Assembly: GCA_019689585.1 (NCBI GenBank)
Contig: JADGHG010000004.1
Span: forward strand, 1 to 48,491
Origin: Clostridia bacterium
Lineage (GTDB): Bacteria > Bacillota > Sulfobacillia > RBS10-35 > JADGHG01
DNA: 48,491 nt
Direction: 5' to 3'
Shown: positions 27,429-34,433 of the stretch, piece after piece
Position numbering within the stretch: position 1 is the stretch's first letter
How the letters are laid out: every line of letters begins with the position of its first letter
The notes under the pieces: generated by a model
Told to the model about the DNA's origin: nothing
Database searches by the model: none
Seen by the model: the letters and a program-made list of their open reading frames with translations, nothing else
Made by a program: the position numbers and the translations under genes

Positions 27429-28346
27429 CTAGCGCGGCCGGCGCGCGAGGACGAGGGCGGCGAGGACGGCGAGAAGGCCCGCGAGGGCGAGAAGCCAGGG
27501 GAGCGGCGAACTGCCCGTGGCGCCGGCCGCCCGGCCCTCGTCAGCCGAGGACCCTTCGGGCGGCCGGGAGCCGGGCCCCGCCTCGGATGCGCCCTCCGAC
27601 GGGGGCGGCCCCAGCTCGGCGAAGACGATGGCCCCGCCTTCCGAGCCGGCCTGAAGGTACGAGCGTACGACGGTCCCGCCCTCCCAGAGCGTGAGGTCGG
27701 TCGGGCCGACGACGCGCGCGTGCTCGTAGACCGGGTACGGCCTCCCAGCGAGGACGAGCGTGTAGCTCGCCTCGCCGTCGGGCGTCGTCTCCGTGCGCAC
27801 CTCGGCGACGGGCCCGGTCGGGCCGGGCGCGACGCCGAAGGAGCGGAGCTCGGCGGGGCCGAGGTGGTCCGCGATGACGGCGGCCGCCTGCGCCTTCGTG
27901 ACCGCGCCGCCCGCCTCCTCCGAGAGGCGGAGCCGGCCGTCGAAGATCGCCCGGTCGACGTCGGCGAGCGTCGCGTCCCCCGAGAGGGACGGGAGGTACG
28001 GCCGTCCCGCCGCGACGAGGGCCGCGAGGTCGGGCGCCTCGCCCCCCGGCGCCCGGCGGTGCGCGAGGGCCGCCCAGGCCGCGAGGTCGCGCCGAGTGAG
28101 GCGCGCGTCCGGCTCGAAGACGGGCGTCTCGGGGACGACGCCGAGCGCGACGAGCAGCACGATGTCCCCCGCCTCGGGGGCGGCGCCGATGTCGGGGAAC
28201 TCGGTCTTCTCGTTCGCGATGTGCGCCGAGGCGGAAGGGGCGGGAGGCGCAAGCGAAAGGAGAAGCGCCAGCGCGAAGGCGGCCCGGAGGAGCCGGAACG
28301 AAGCGCGAGAAGACGTCGCGACGACCTGCCGGCGCCGGCGGTACAC
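27429..28346 (-). CDS. Secreted SLH-like protein with C-terminal membrane anchor
   Basis: A 305-aa exported protein. A signal peptide with an Arg-rich start and long hydrophobic core ends in SASA, so signal peptidase would leave His42 as the first mature residue (HIANEK). Two S-layer-homology-like repeats follow: FPDIG with LTRRDLAAWAALA, then a weaker TLADVD with VTKAQAAAVIADHL. A beta-rich middle region, a Gly/Ser/Glu linker and a C-terminal span (LPWLLALAGLLAVLAALVLA) with RRPR tail complete it. GTG start, with GAGGAGG 10 bases upstream. It is the last gene of the minus-strand operon, after the coiled-coil protein. Function unknown. Confidence 0.75.
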   Translation of the reverse strand: MYRRRRQVVATSSRASFRLLRAAFALALLLSLAPPAPSASAHIANEKTEFPDIGAAPEAGDIVLLVALGVVPETPVFEPDARLTRRDLAAWAALAHRRAPGGEAPDLAALVAAGRPYLPSLSGDATLADVDRAIFDGRLRLSEEAGGAVTKAQAAAVIADHLGPAELRSFGVAPGPTGPVAEVRTETTPDGEASYTLVLAGRPYPVYEHARVVGPTDLTLWEGGTVVRSYLQAGSEGGAIVFAELGPPPSEGASEAGPGSRPPEGSSADEGRAAGATGSSPLPWLLALAGLLAVLAALVLARRPR

Positions 28347-28353
28347 GCGCGCT

Positions 28354-29424
28354 CTACCTCCTCGTGTAGAGCCAGAGGGCCCCGTCGTCCTGCTGGAACT
28401 GGAGGAGGCGCGCGGCCGGGTCGAGCTCCCGCGCCTCGATGCGGAGCATCGTCTCGTCGGCGACGACCTCCTGCATCTGGGGGTCGTCCGGGTCGACGAG
28501 GTAGCCGTCGACGAGCGCGTACTCGACGCGGTAGCGGACGGCCGTCGGCCCCGCGCGCACGAACTGCCCGACGAGGATGACCTGGCGCCGGCCGAGCGGA
28601 ACCGAGAAGGTTCCGACGACGTAGACGTGATCCGCCCGCAGGAGGATCTCGAGGTCGGAGACGCCCTCGATCGGCGACCCTCCCGGGCCGGCGAGGGCGG
28701 GCTCGCCGACGAGCCGCTGGAAGGCCGCCTCGTCGAGCCGGAAGCGGCCGGCCGCGACCGGCGTCACGGCGCCTTCGAGCCCCGGCGAACCGGAGATGCG
28801 GCGCTCCGCGAAGCGGACGTACGCGGCCAGGGGGCCGGCGCGGATCTCCTCCCAGCTCTCCGAGATGCCGTAGAGCGCGAGCTCCTGCTCCTGCGGCGAG
28901 CGGCCCGCGATCGCCTCGCGGTGGCGCCTTTCGGCCTCGACGAACGCCGCGACCAGGTCGCGGTAGCCCCGAAGCTCGCGCTCCTTGGCCTCGAGCTTGG
29001 CGAGCTCCGCCTCGGCCGCGCGGAGGGACTCGAGGTCGCGGCCGACGACCTCCCGCACCATCTGGAGGTTCGCCAGCGCGTCGACGGGGCCTCCGCCGCC
29101 GAAGACGGCCGCGAGGAACGCCTCGCCCGCGTACTGGCCGTAGAAGAGGACGCGCCGGCGCGCCTCGGGCAGCATGGCCTCGTACCTCGCCCGGGCGGCG
29201 TCGACCTGGGGGGCGAGCTCGGCGATGCGCCGGTCCGTCTCGTCGAGCTGGGCCTTCAGGATGTCGAGGCTCGACTGGCCCGCCTGGCCCTGGACGTCCT
29301 TGAGGAAGTAGAGGAACACGCCCGTGATGTGCGCCCCGGCCGAGCCGCCGGGGACGAGCGCGGCAGCGAGCACGGCGAGGGCGAGGGCGAACGCGGCCGG
29401 CCGCACTGCCAGAGGGCGCCTCAC
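28354..29424 (-). CDS. Secreted coiled-coil protein encoded after FtsEX-like pair
   Basis: A 356-aa protein. Its signal peptide ends in SAGA, giving mature N-terminal His32 (HITGVF). Residues about 48-85 and 115-165 form a long helical hairpin or coiled coil (LDETDRRIAELAPQV; EAELAKLEAKERELRG). The C-terminal half is globular, with beta-rich stretches such as VYVVGTFSVPLGRRQVILVG and VRYRVEYALVDGYLV. FtsEX partners often are secreted coiled-coil proteins (PcsB, RipC), but no CHAP or NlpC/P60 catalytic motif is visible here. GTG start overlaps ftsX (GTGA). The copper-assembly genes upstream offer another possible context. No family recognised. Confidence 0.8.
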   Translation of the reverse strand: MRRPLAVRPAAFALALAVLAAALVPGGSAGAHITGVFLYFLKDVQGQAGQSSLDILKAQLDETDRRIAELAPQVDAARARYEAMLPEARRRVLFYGQYAGEAFLAAVFGGGGPVDALANLQMVREVVGRDLESLRAAEAELAKLEAKERELRGYRDLVAAFVEAERRHREAIAGRSPQEQELALYGISESWEEIRAGPLAAYVRFAERRISGSPGLEGAVTPVAAGRFRLDEAAFQRLVGEPALAGPGGSPIEGVSDLEILLRADHVYVVGTFSVPLGRRQVILVGQFVRAGPTAVRYRVEYALVDGYLVDPDDPQMQEVVADETMLRIEARELDPAARLLQFQQDDGALWLYTRR

Positions 29425-30344
29425 CGGAAGACCCCCTCCCGCCGGGCGAGAAGCGCCAGGGCGAGGGACGCTCCGGCTGCGCCGAGGGCCGTGCCCGAGG
29501 CGAGGCAGAGGACGACGAGCGGCCCGAAGCGGGGTGGGGCGAGCGGCCAGGGGAGGAGGGTGGCGAGGGCGAGCTCGACGCGATGGACGACGAGGACGAG
29601 GCCCATCGCCGCAAGCGCCCCTCCGGCCAGGCCGAGGAGCGCCCCCTCGGCCGCGAACTGGCCGGCGAGCGCCCAGGGCGATACGCCCATCCAGGCCTTC
29701 ACGCGCACTTCGGCAAGGCGCGAGAGCACGGCGAGCTGCCAGGTGACGACCGTCACCGCCAAGCCGAGGAGCGCGAAGCCGACGACCGACGCGAGGCCTG
29801 CCCGGCGCAGGAAGTCGGCCAGGCCGAGGACGGCCGGCAGGTACTTCTGGCCGTAGACGACCTCGTCCACCTCGGGCCAGCGCGCGATCCGGGCGGCCAG
29901 CGCCCCCGCCTCGTCCGGGCCGGTGAGGAAGACGGCCACGCTCGGCGGGAAGGGGTTCTCGGGGAAGAGGCGGCCGAGGTCGACCGTCCCCCCGAACGCC
30001 TCCTCGAGGGCGGCGAGCGTCTCCTCCGGCGGGACGACGCGCGCCGAGGCGACCCCGGGTAGCGCCCGGATGCGCCGGGCGACGGCCTCGGCGCGGCCGG
30101 CGGGCGACGTCGCCTCCGACGGCTCCGTCAGGACGACCCGCATGGCCGCCTGCTCGCGCAGGAGCCGGGCGGCCGACCGCGTCGCATCCGAGCCGAGGAA
30201 GACGAGGGCGGCGAGGGATACGGCGAACGCTGCGACGAGGACGGCCGAGACCGCGGCGACGAGGTTCCGGCCCGCGCCTAGGCGGGCGTCGCGCAGCGCG
30301 TAGTAGAGGGGCCACAGGTTGGGACGGCCGAGGGGGCGCCTCAC
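29421..30344 (-). CDS. ftsX: FtsX-like ABC transporter permease
   Basis: A 307-aa four-span membrane protein of the FtsX type. One span near the N-terminus is followed by an extracellular domain of about 130 residues with the typical IRALPGVASARVVPPEETLAAL and NPFPPSVAVFLTGPDEA segments. Three C-terminal spans flank the VRVKAWMGVSPWAL loop. FtsEX complexes do not move a substrate but pass ATP-driven shape changes to envelope hydrolases. GTG start overlaps the FtsE-like stop (GTGA), and its own stop overlaps the next gene in the same way. The gene follows an oxidase-assembly set rather than cell division genes, so its role here may differ. Confidence 0.87.
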   Translation of the reverse strand: MRRPLGRPNLWPLYYALRDARLGAGRNLVAAVSAVLVAAFAVSLAALVFLGSDATRSAARLLREQAAMRVVLTEPSEATSPAGRAEAVARRIRALPGVASARVVPPEETLAALEEAFGGTVDLGRLFPENPFPPSVAVFLTGPDEAGALAARIARWPEVDEVVYGQKYLPAVLGLADFLRRAGLASVVGFALLGLAVTVVTWQLAVLSRLAEVRVKAWMGVSPWALAGQFAAEGALLGLAGGALAAMGLVLVVHRVELALATLLPWPLAPPRFGPLVVLCLASGTALGAAGASLALALLARREGVFR

Positions 30345-31075
30345 CGGATGCGCGCCCCCTCGTCCGAGGCGATGCGGCCGCCCTCGACGCGCACGACGCG
30401 GTGACCGCCCCAGGCCAAGAGCTCCCGCGAGTGCGTGGCGACGACGACGGCCGGCGACCAGAGGCGGTGGATCCGGGAGAGGACCTCGAAGACGACGCGC
30501 GCCGAGGCGAGGTCGAGGTTGCCGGTCGGCTCGTCGGCCAGGACGACGGCCGGCCGGTGGATGAGGGCCCGCGCGATCCCGACGCGCTGTTGCTCGCCGG
30601 CCGAAAGCTCGTTGGGGAAACGGTCCGCGAGGTCCTCGAGGCCCAGGGTCGAGAGCATCGCCTCGGCCAGCCGGCGCGCCTCCCCGGGCGGCCGGCCGAG
30701 CACTTCGGCGCCGTAGGCCACGTTCTCGAGGGCGGTCTTCGCCGGCAGGAGCTCGAACGACTGGAAGACGAGGCCGAGACGGCGCCGCAGGAGGTGGATG
30801 GGCCGGACGCCGACCGGCTCGCCCAAAACCCGCACTTCTCCTCGCGTCGGCCGGAGCGCCCCGTAGGCGAGGCGGAGGAGCGTCGTCTTGCCGGCGCCCG
30901 AGGGGCCGACGAGGAAGACCCACTCGCCCATGGCGACGCGCAGGTCGACGCCGTCGAGCGCCGGGCGCGCCGCCCGGCCTCGACCTCGCCGCGACATCGG
31001 GAAGACGTGGCTCACCCCGAGCCAGGCGACGGCCGGGGCCTCGGACGGACCGGGCAGCTCTGCGCGCACGGGCAC
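30341..31075 (-). CDS. ftsE: FtsE-like ABC transporter ATPase
   Basis: A 244-aa ATPase with Walker A GPSGAGKT, a Q-loop in [12 protein letters not shown], signature [15 protein letters not shown], Walker [13 protein letters not shown] and switch His in VVATHSRE. The signature has Ala in place of the usual second Gly (LSGGEQ). The start is uncertain: GTG at 31075 is chosen, with GTG at 31069 also possible. Either gives a short N-terminal extension before the conserved WLGVSHVFP. It partners the FtsX-like permease next to it. Similar ATPases of the LolD/MacB kind exist, but the permease favours FtsE. Confidence 0.87.
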   Translation of the reverse strand: MPVRAELPGPSEAPAVAWLGVSHVFPMSRRGRGRAARPALDGVDLRVAMGEWVFLVGPSGAGKTTLLRLAYGALRPTRGEVRVLGEPVGVRPIHLLRRRLGLVFQSFELLPAKTALENVAYGAEVLGRPPGEARRLAEAMLSTLGLEDLADRFPNELSAGEQQRVGIARALIHRPAVVLADEPTGNLDLASARVVFEVLSRIHRLWSPAVVVATHSRELLAWGGHRVVRVEGGRIASDEGARIR

Positions 31076-31082
31076 CCCGCCC

Positions 31083-31490
31083 TCACCCGCCTCCGCCTGC
31101 GAGTTCCCGCCTGGCCGCCGTGAGGAGCGCGGGGAGCGCCTCGGCCGCGGCGGCCGCCTCGTCCCACGATCCGCGCAGGAACCCGAGCTCGACGACGGCC
31201 ATCTCGTGCCACAGGCGGCCGGCCAGCTCGGGGTCGCGCTCGGCGAGCCGCGGGTAGACCTTGTGGATGACCGGGTCGACCTCGCGCCAGAGCGACCGGG
31301 CCTCCCCGTAGTCCCCCGCCCGGATGAGCGACGCGACGCGCCCGGCCCCGTCGACGGCCGTCCGCCAGTCGCGCTCCGACACGCCGCCGCAGGCGGCCGC
31401 CGCGAGCGCAAGACAGGCCAAGGCCAGCGCGACCCAGGCCCGCCCCGGCCGCCGGCGGGGCGCCGGGCCGCCTCCATCCGCTGGCGGCAT
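31083..31490 (-). CDS. Small helical lipoprotein
   Basis: A 135-aa lipoprotein with lipobox LAAAAC (about residues 29-34) after an Arg-rich start, so it should be anchored outside the membrane. The mature part is all-helical, with conserved-looking charged residues in DPVIHKVYPRLAERDPELAGRLWHEM. This resembles, weakly, the helical metal-binding region of FTR1/EfeO-type iron uptake proteins. The ATG overlaps the SCO stop (ATGA) and the FtsE-like gene follows within 8 bases. In this setting a metal-relay function is possible but unproven. No family recognised with confidence. Confidence 0.75.
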   Translation of the reverse strand: MPPADGGGPAPRRRPGRAWVALALACLALAAAACGGVSERDWRTAVDGAGRVASLIRAGDYGEARSLWREVDPVIHKVYPRLAERDPELAGRLWHEMAVVELGFLRGSWDEAAAAAEALPALLTAARRELAGGGG

Positions 31491-32140
31491 CAGCCGCCCA
31501 ACTCCGCCACGCGGCGGATCTGGCGGAGGATCGTCCCCGGGTCGGCGTCCGACTCGATGTAGAGCCGTTCGCGGCCGGCCGGGTCGATGAGGAAGAAACC
31601 GGTGTCGTGCTCGCCGTTCACGCCGTACCGGCCGACGAGCTCCTCGACGACGGCGACGTGGTAGGCGTCCCACACGGGCTTGAGCTCGGCCTCGGTCCCC
31701 GTGAGGAAGTCCCAGGCGCGGGGGGCGACGTTGCCCGGCTGGGAGGCGATGAAGGCCGGCCGCCCGACGGCGTCGAGCCAAGGGTCGACGGAGACGGCGA
31801 CGAAGGCCACGCGCGCCGCGTCCCGGCCGAGCCGCGCCTCGAGCTCGGCCATCGTTCGGAGCGTCTCGGGGCACACGTCCTTGCAGTGGCCGTCGAGGAA
31901 CGTGAGGAGGACGGCGCGGCCGCGGTAGTCGGCGAGGGTGACGCGCTCGCCCTCTTGGTTCGTGAGGGCGAAGTCGGGCGCAGGCACGCCCCCGAGGTCG
32001 GTCCCTTCGTAGGCGTAGGCGCCGCCGGCGCCGCCCTGCCAGGTGAGGAGGGCGAAGGCGGCCAACGCCGCCCAGGCGGCGCGCCGGAGCCAGCCGAGCG
32101 CGCGCGAGGCTGAGCTCCGCGGGGCCGCCGAGCCTCTCAC
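31490..32140 (-). CDS. SCO1/SenC copper chaperone
   Basis: Membrane-anchored thioredoxin-fold protein that delivers copper to, or reduces, the CuA site of cytochrome oxidase. The 216-aa protein has one N-terminal span, the SCO motif CKDVC (Cys86 and Cys90), and the third copper ligand His178 in NGEHDTGFFLIDP. Proper SCO architecture is therefore complete. GTG start overlaps ctaG (GTGA), and the next lipoprotein gene overlaps its stop. It is grouped with CtaG, MauE-like and TlpA-like proteins, a set for oxidase maturation. The oxidase genes themselves are outside the window. Confidence 0.92.
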   Translation of the reverse strand: MRGSAAPRSSASRALGWLRRAAWAALAAFALLTWQGGAGGAYAYEGTDLGGVPAPDFALTNQEGERVTLADYRGRAVLLTFLDGHCKDVCPETLRTMAELEARLGRDAARVAFVAVSVDPWLDAVGRPAFIASQPGNVAPRAWDFLTGTEAELKPVWDAYHVAVVEELVGRYGVNGEHDTGFFLIDPAGRERLYIESDADPGTILRQIRRVAELGG

Positions 32141-33138
32141 GGCCGCCTGCGCCCCCCGCCGCCCTCGGCGAGCGCGCGGGCGGCCGCGTGCGCGCGCTCC
32201 TCGAGCACGAGCGAGGCGTCCGCCTCGTCGCCGAGAAAGCGCGGGCCGCGCGCGTCGGCGTCCGTGCGGCAGAAGGCCCAGAACGCCTCGAGGAAGGCGA
32301 AGAGGAAGGCGGCGCCACCGAGGAGCTTCATCACGATCCCGCCCATCTGCTGGTCCTCGAGCGGCGTGAGCGCCATGATGCGCGGCGCGTGCGCGTACCA
32401 GTCGTAGACGACGGCGTTCGAGAAGGTGACGCCGGCGAAGACGGGCGTCATGCCGAGACCGTCGACGAACACGTACACCATCCGCGCCGGGGGCGAGAGG
32501 CGCGGCAGCTCGGGAAGCGGCGAGACGACGGGCCACCACGTGAACATCGCCGTGACGAGGAGGGCGGCGTGCTCGAGCGCGTGCAGGGCCGGGTCGGCGA
32601 GGGCGGCCTGGTAGAGCGACGGGATGTGGTAGGCGCTGAAGACGCCGTTGAAGACGAGGATGGCCGCGACCGGGTGGGTGAAGAGCGCGAGCGCGCGCCA
32701 GGCGAGGGCGCCGGCGAGCGAGCGTGCCACGGACGGGCGGCTTTGGGCGGAGCCGCCGGCTGGCCTCCCGCCCTGCACGAGCTCGCGGAGCGGCCGGCCG
32801 ACCCACCGCGGCAGCGGCGGGAAGCGGCCGGAGAGCCCGAGGAGGAGGAGCGGCGCCGCGACGAACGCGATCAGCATGTGCTGGAACATGTGGACCCAGA
32901 AGAGGAAGAGCTCGCCGATCTCGTCGATCGGCGATTCCAGCGCCAAAAGCAGGGTGAGGAGGCCGAGCGCGAACCAGACGGGACGGCCGAGGGCGCGCGG
33001 GTCGCGGCCCCACGACGCGGCCCGCCGGTCGGAGAAGCGCACGAGGGACGCGTAGCCGACGGCGAGGAGGAGCACGATCGCCCAGACGGCCGGGTGGAAC
33101 GAGAAGGCGAGCCAGATCTCGCGGGGCGCGCCGACCAC
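32137..33138 (-). CDS. ctaG: CtaG, caa3-type cytochrome oxidase assembly factor
   Basis: Polytopic membrane protein (333 aa, about seven spans) of the Bacillus-type CtaG family, needed for assembly of the CuA/CuB sites of caa3 oxidase. Landmarks include FWVHMFQHMLIAFVAAPLL with conserved His, FNGVFSAYHIPSLYQ, HALEHAALL and QQMGGIVMKL. A GTG start is assumed. A GAGGGAG stretch lies almost against it, which is unusually close, but no other in-frame start exists upstream. The C-terminal tail is soluble and charged. The stop overlaps the SCO gene as GTGA. Confidence 0.92.
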   Translation of the reverse strand: MVGAPREIWLAFSFHPAVWAIVLLLAVGYASLVRFSDRRAASWGRDPRALGRPVWFALGLLTLLLALESPIDEIGELFLFWVHMFQHMLIAFVAAPLLLLGLSGRFPPLPRWVGRPLRELVQGGRPAGGSAQSRPSVARSLAGALAWRALALFTHPVAAILVFNGVFSAYHIPSLYQAALADPALHALEHAALLVTAMFTWWPVVSPLPELPRLSPPARMVYVFVDGLGMTPVFAGVTFSNAVVYDWYAHAPRIMALTPLEDQQMGGIVMKLLGGAAFLFAFLEAFWAFCRTDADARGPRFLGDEADASLVLEERAHAAARALAEGGGGRRRP

Positions 33139-33174
33139 CTCCCTCGCCGGGACGGCGAGGCGTCCTCCTATAGC

Positions 33175-33696
33175 CTACCCGACGCGCGCGCCGCGGGAGG
33201 CCGGGGCGACGGCCGGCTCGTCCCCGCCGGGCTCTTCGGCGGGCGAAGCCCGATCGGCCTCGGCCTTGGGCCAGAGCAGCGCGCCGGCCGCGGCGAGCGC
33301 GAGGAAGAGGACGTCGCGGACGACGTCCCACGGGCCGACCGGCTCGGCGCCCCCGAAGCAGCCGCAGCCCGAGACGCCTCGCCCCGTGGCGAGCGCCCAG
33401 CTCATGAGGGCCGTGAAGGCGACGAAGCCGGCGGCCGCGAGCCAGAGGAGGAGCGGCACCCGGCGGGGGGTCCAGATCCAGGCGAGGAGCAGCGCGAGGG
33501 CGAGCGCCGTCTCCCCGGCCGGAACGGCGAGCCCGAGCGCGGCCACGGCCCCGGGCCCGAAGCCGTAGCCCGAGAGGGCGAGCGCGAAGCCGGCCGGGTC
33601 GACCCACTTCGTCCAGGCCGAGTACCCATAGACGGCGGCCGTCGCGAGAAGGAGAAGCGCCGCAAGCGGGCGGCGCAGCCCGGCCCGGCCGCTCAC
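33175..33696 (-). CDS. MauE/DoxX-like membrane protein
   Basis: A 173-aa protein with four membrane spans and the motif SGCGCFGG, a Cys pair characteristic of the MauE-like group that works with thioredoxin-like proteins (as in methylamine dehydrogenase maturation). GTG start overlaps the TlpA-like gene upstream (GTGA). A polar Pro/Glu-rich tail ends the protein. MauE plus a TlpA-like thioredoxin suggests extracytoplasmic thiol-disulfide exchange, here probably to prepare the Cys residues of SCO or CuA. Confidence 0.85.
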   Translation of the reverse strand: MSGRAGLRRPLAALLLLATAAVYGYSAWTKWVDPAGFALALSGYGFGPGAVAALGLAVPAGETALALALLLAWIWTPRRVPLLLWLAAAGFVAFTALMSWALATGRGVSGCGCFGGAEPVGPWDVVRDVLFLALAAAGALLWPKAEADRASPAEEPGGDEPAVAPASRGARVG

Positions 33697-34358
33697 CGGC
33701 TGCCTCCGAAGGACGAGAGGAACCAGCTACGGAAGTCGTCCGGCTCGACGACCCCGCCTCGCGCGGCCACGACGCGGCCCGCGCCGTCGATGAGCACGAC
33801 GGTCGGGTACCCGGTGAAGTGGAACCGGTCGGCTACGCGCCGGTCGGGGTCCGAGAGGAACGTCACCTGGGCCATGGCCGGGTACGCCTCGACGTAGCGG
33901 CGCATCTCCGCCTGGTAGGCCGCCTGGGCGTCGCCGGTGGGAAGCGCCATCGAGCCGTCCTGACCGCTCCCCGGCTGCCCCTTCTCCCCGGGCGTGCCGA
34001 TGCCGAGCCGGTCGGTGGCGTTGATGGCGACGATGCGACCGCCCTGAGAGGCGACGAAGGGCGCGATCTCGGGCAGGTCGTAGGCGGCGAAGTACGCGCA
34101 GTACGGGCACCAGGTGGCCATGATCTCGACGACGAGCGGGTGGCCGTCGGCGGCGATCGTCACCGGTCGGCCGTCCTGGTCCGGGAGCGTGAAGGGCAGG
34201 GCGCTCGCACCCCCGCCCCGGAGCGACGGGTCGCGGACGGCGAGGACGACGACGAGCCCGACGAGCGCGAGGCCGAGGACGGCGAGCGTGAGGCCGACGC
34301 GGCGTCGCCGACGGCGCTCGCTTGCGAGGGACTCCGGGCGTCGGCGCGTCTTGGCCAT
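33693..34358 (-). CDS. TlpA/ResA-like membrane-anchored thioredoxin
   Basis: A 221-aa protein with a basic N-terminus, one membrane span, and an extracytoplasmic thioredoxin-fold domain with the active site TWCPYCAYF (Cys84 and Cys87). A cis-Pro region (FTGYPTVVLID) is present. ResA and TlpA relatives reduce apocytochrome c or oxidase CuA cysteines. ATG at 34358 is chosen; GTG at 34364 is an alternative. An inverted repeat (34370-34385) lies directly upstream and may be its operator. It starts the TlpA-MauE-CtaG-SCO set. Confidence 0.85.
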   Translation of the reverse strand: MAKTRRRPESLASERRRRRRVGLTLAVLGLALVGLVVVLAVRDPSLRGGGASALPFTLPDQDGRPVTIAADGHPLVVEIMATWCPYCAYFAAYDLPEIAPFVASQGGRIVAINATDRLGIGTPGEKGQPGSGQDGSMALPTGDAQAAYQAEMRRYVEAYPAMAQVTFLSDPDRRVADRFHFTGYPTVVLIDGAGRVVAARGGVVEPDDFRSWFLSSFGGSR

Positions 34359-34369
34359 CGCCACGGGTA

Positions 34370-34385
34370 TCGAACCACGGTTCGA
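34370..34385. promoter_or_regulatory. Inverted repeat upstream of the TlpA-like gene
   Basis: TCGAACC, two bases, GGTTCGA: perfect 7-base arms, 12 bases before the start codon of the thioredoxin gene on the minus strand. The position fits a repressor operator at the head of the copper/thiol operon, or a hairpin in the mRNA leader. The GGTTCGA arm resembles a tRNA T-loop, but no tRNA surrounds it. Confidence 0.45.
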
Positions 34386-34433
34386 CCGGCGCGGCAACCG
34401 GCCGGCGCGGCCGGCGAAGGCGGGAGCGGCCCG

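Noticed and set aside
24587-29614. Open minus-strand frame of about 1675 codons across glmM, glmS and two other genes
   Set aside because: It crosses clearly recognised genes on both strands, and its translation is low-complexity Arg/Gly/Pro-rich. Shadow frame.
34370-34385. GGTTCGA taken as a tRNA T-arm
   Set aside because: It is one arm of a perfect inverted repeat, and no cloverleaf can be drawn around it.
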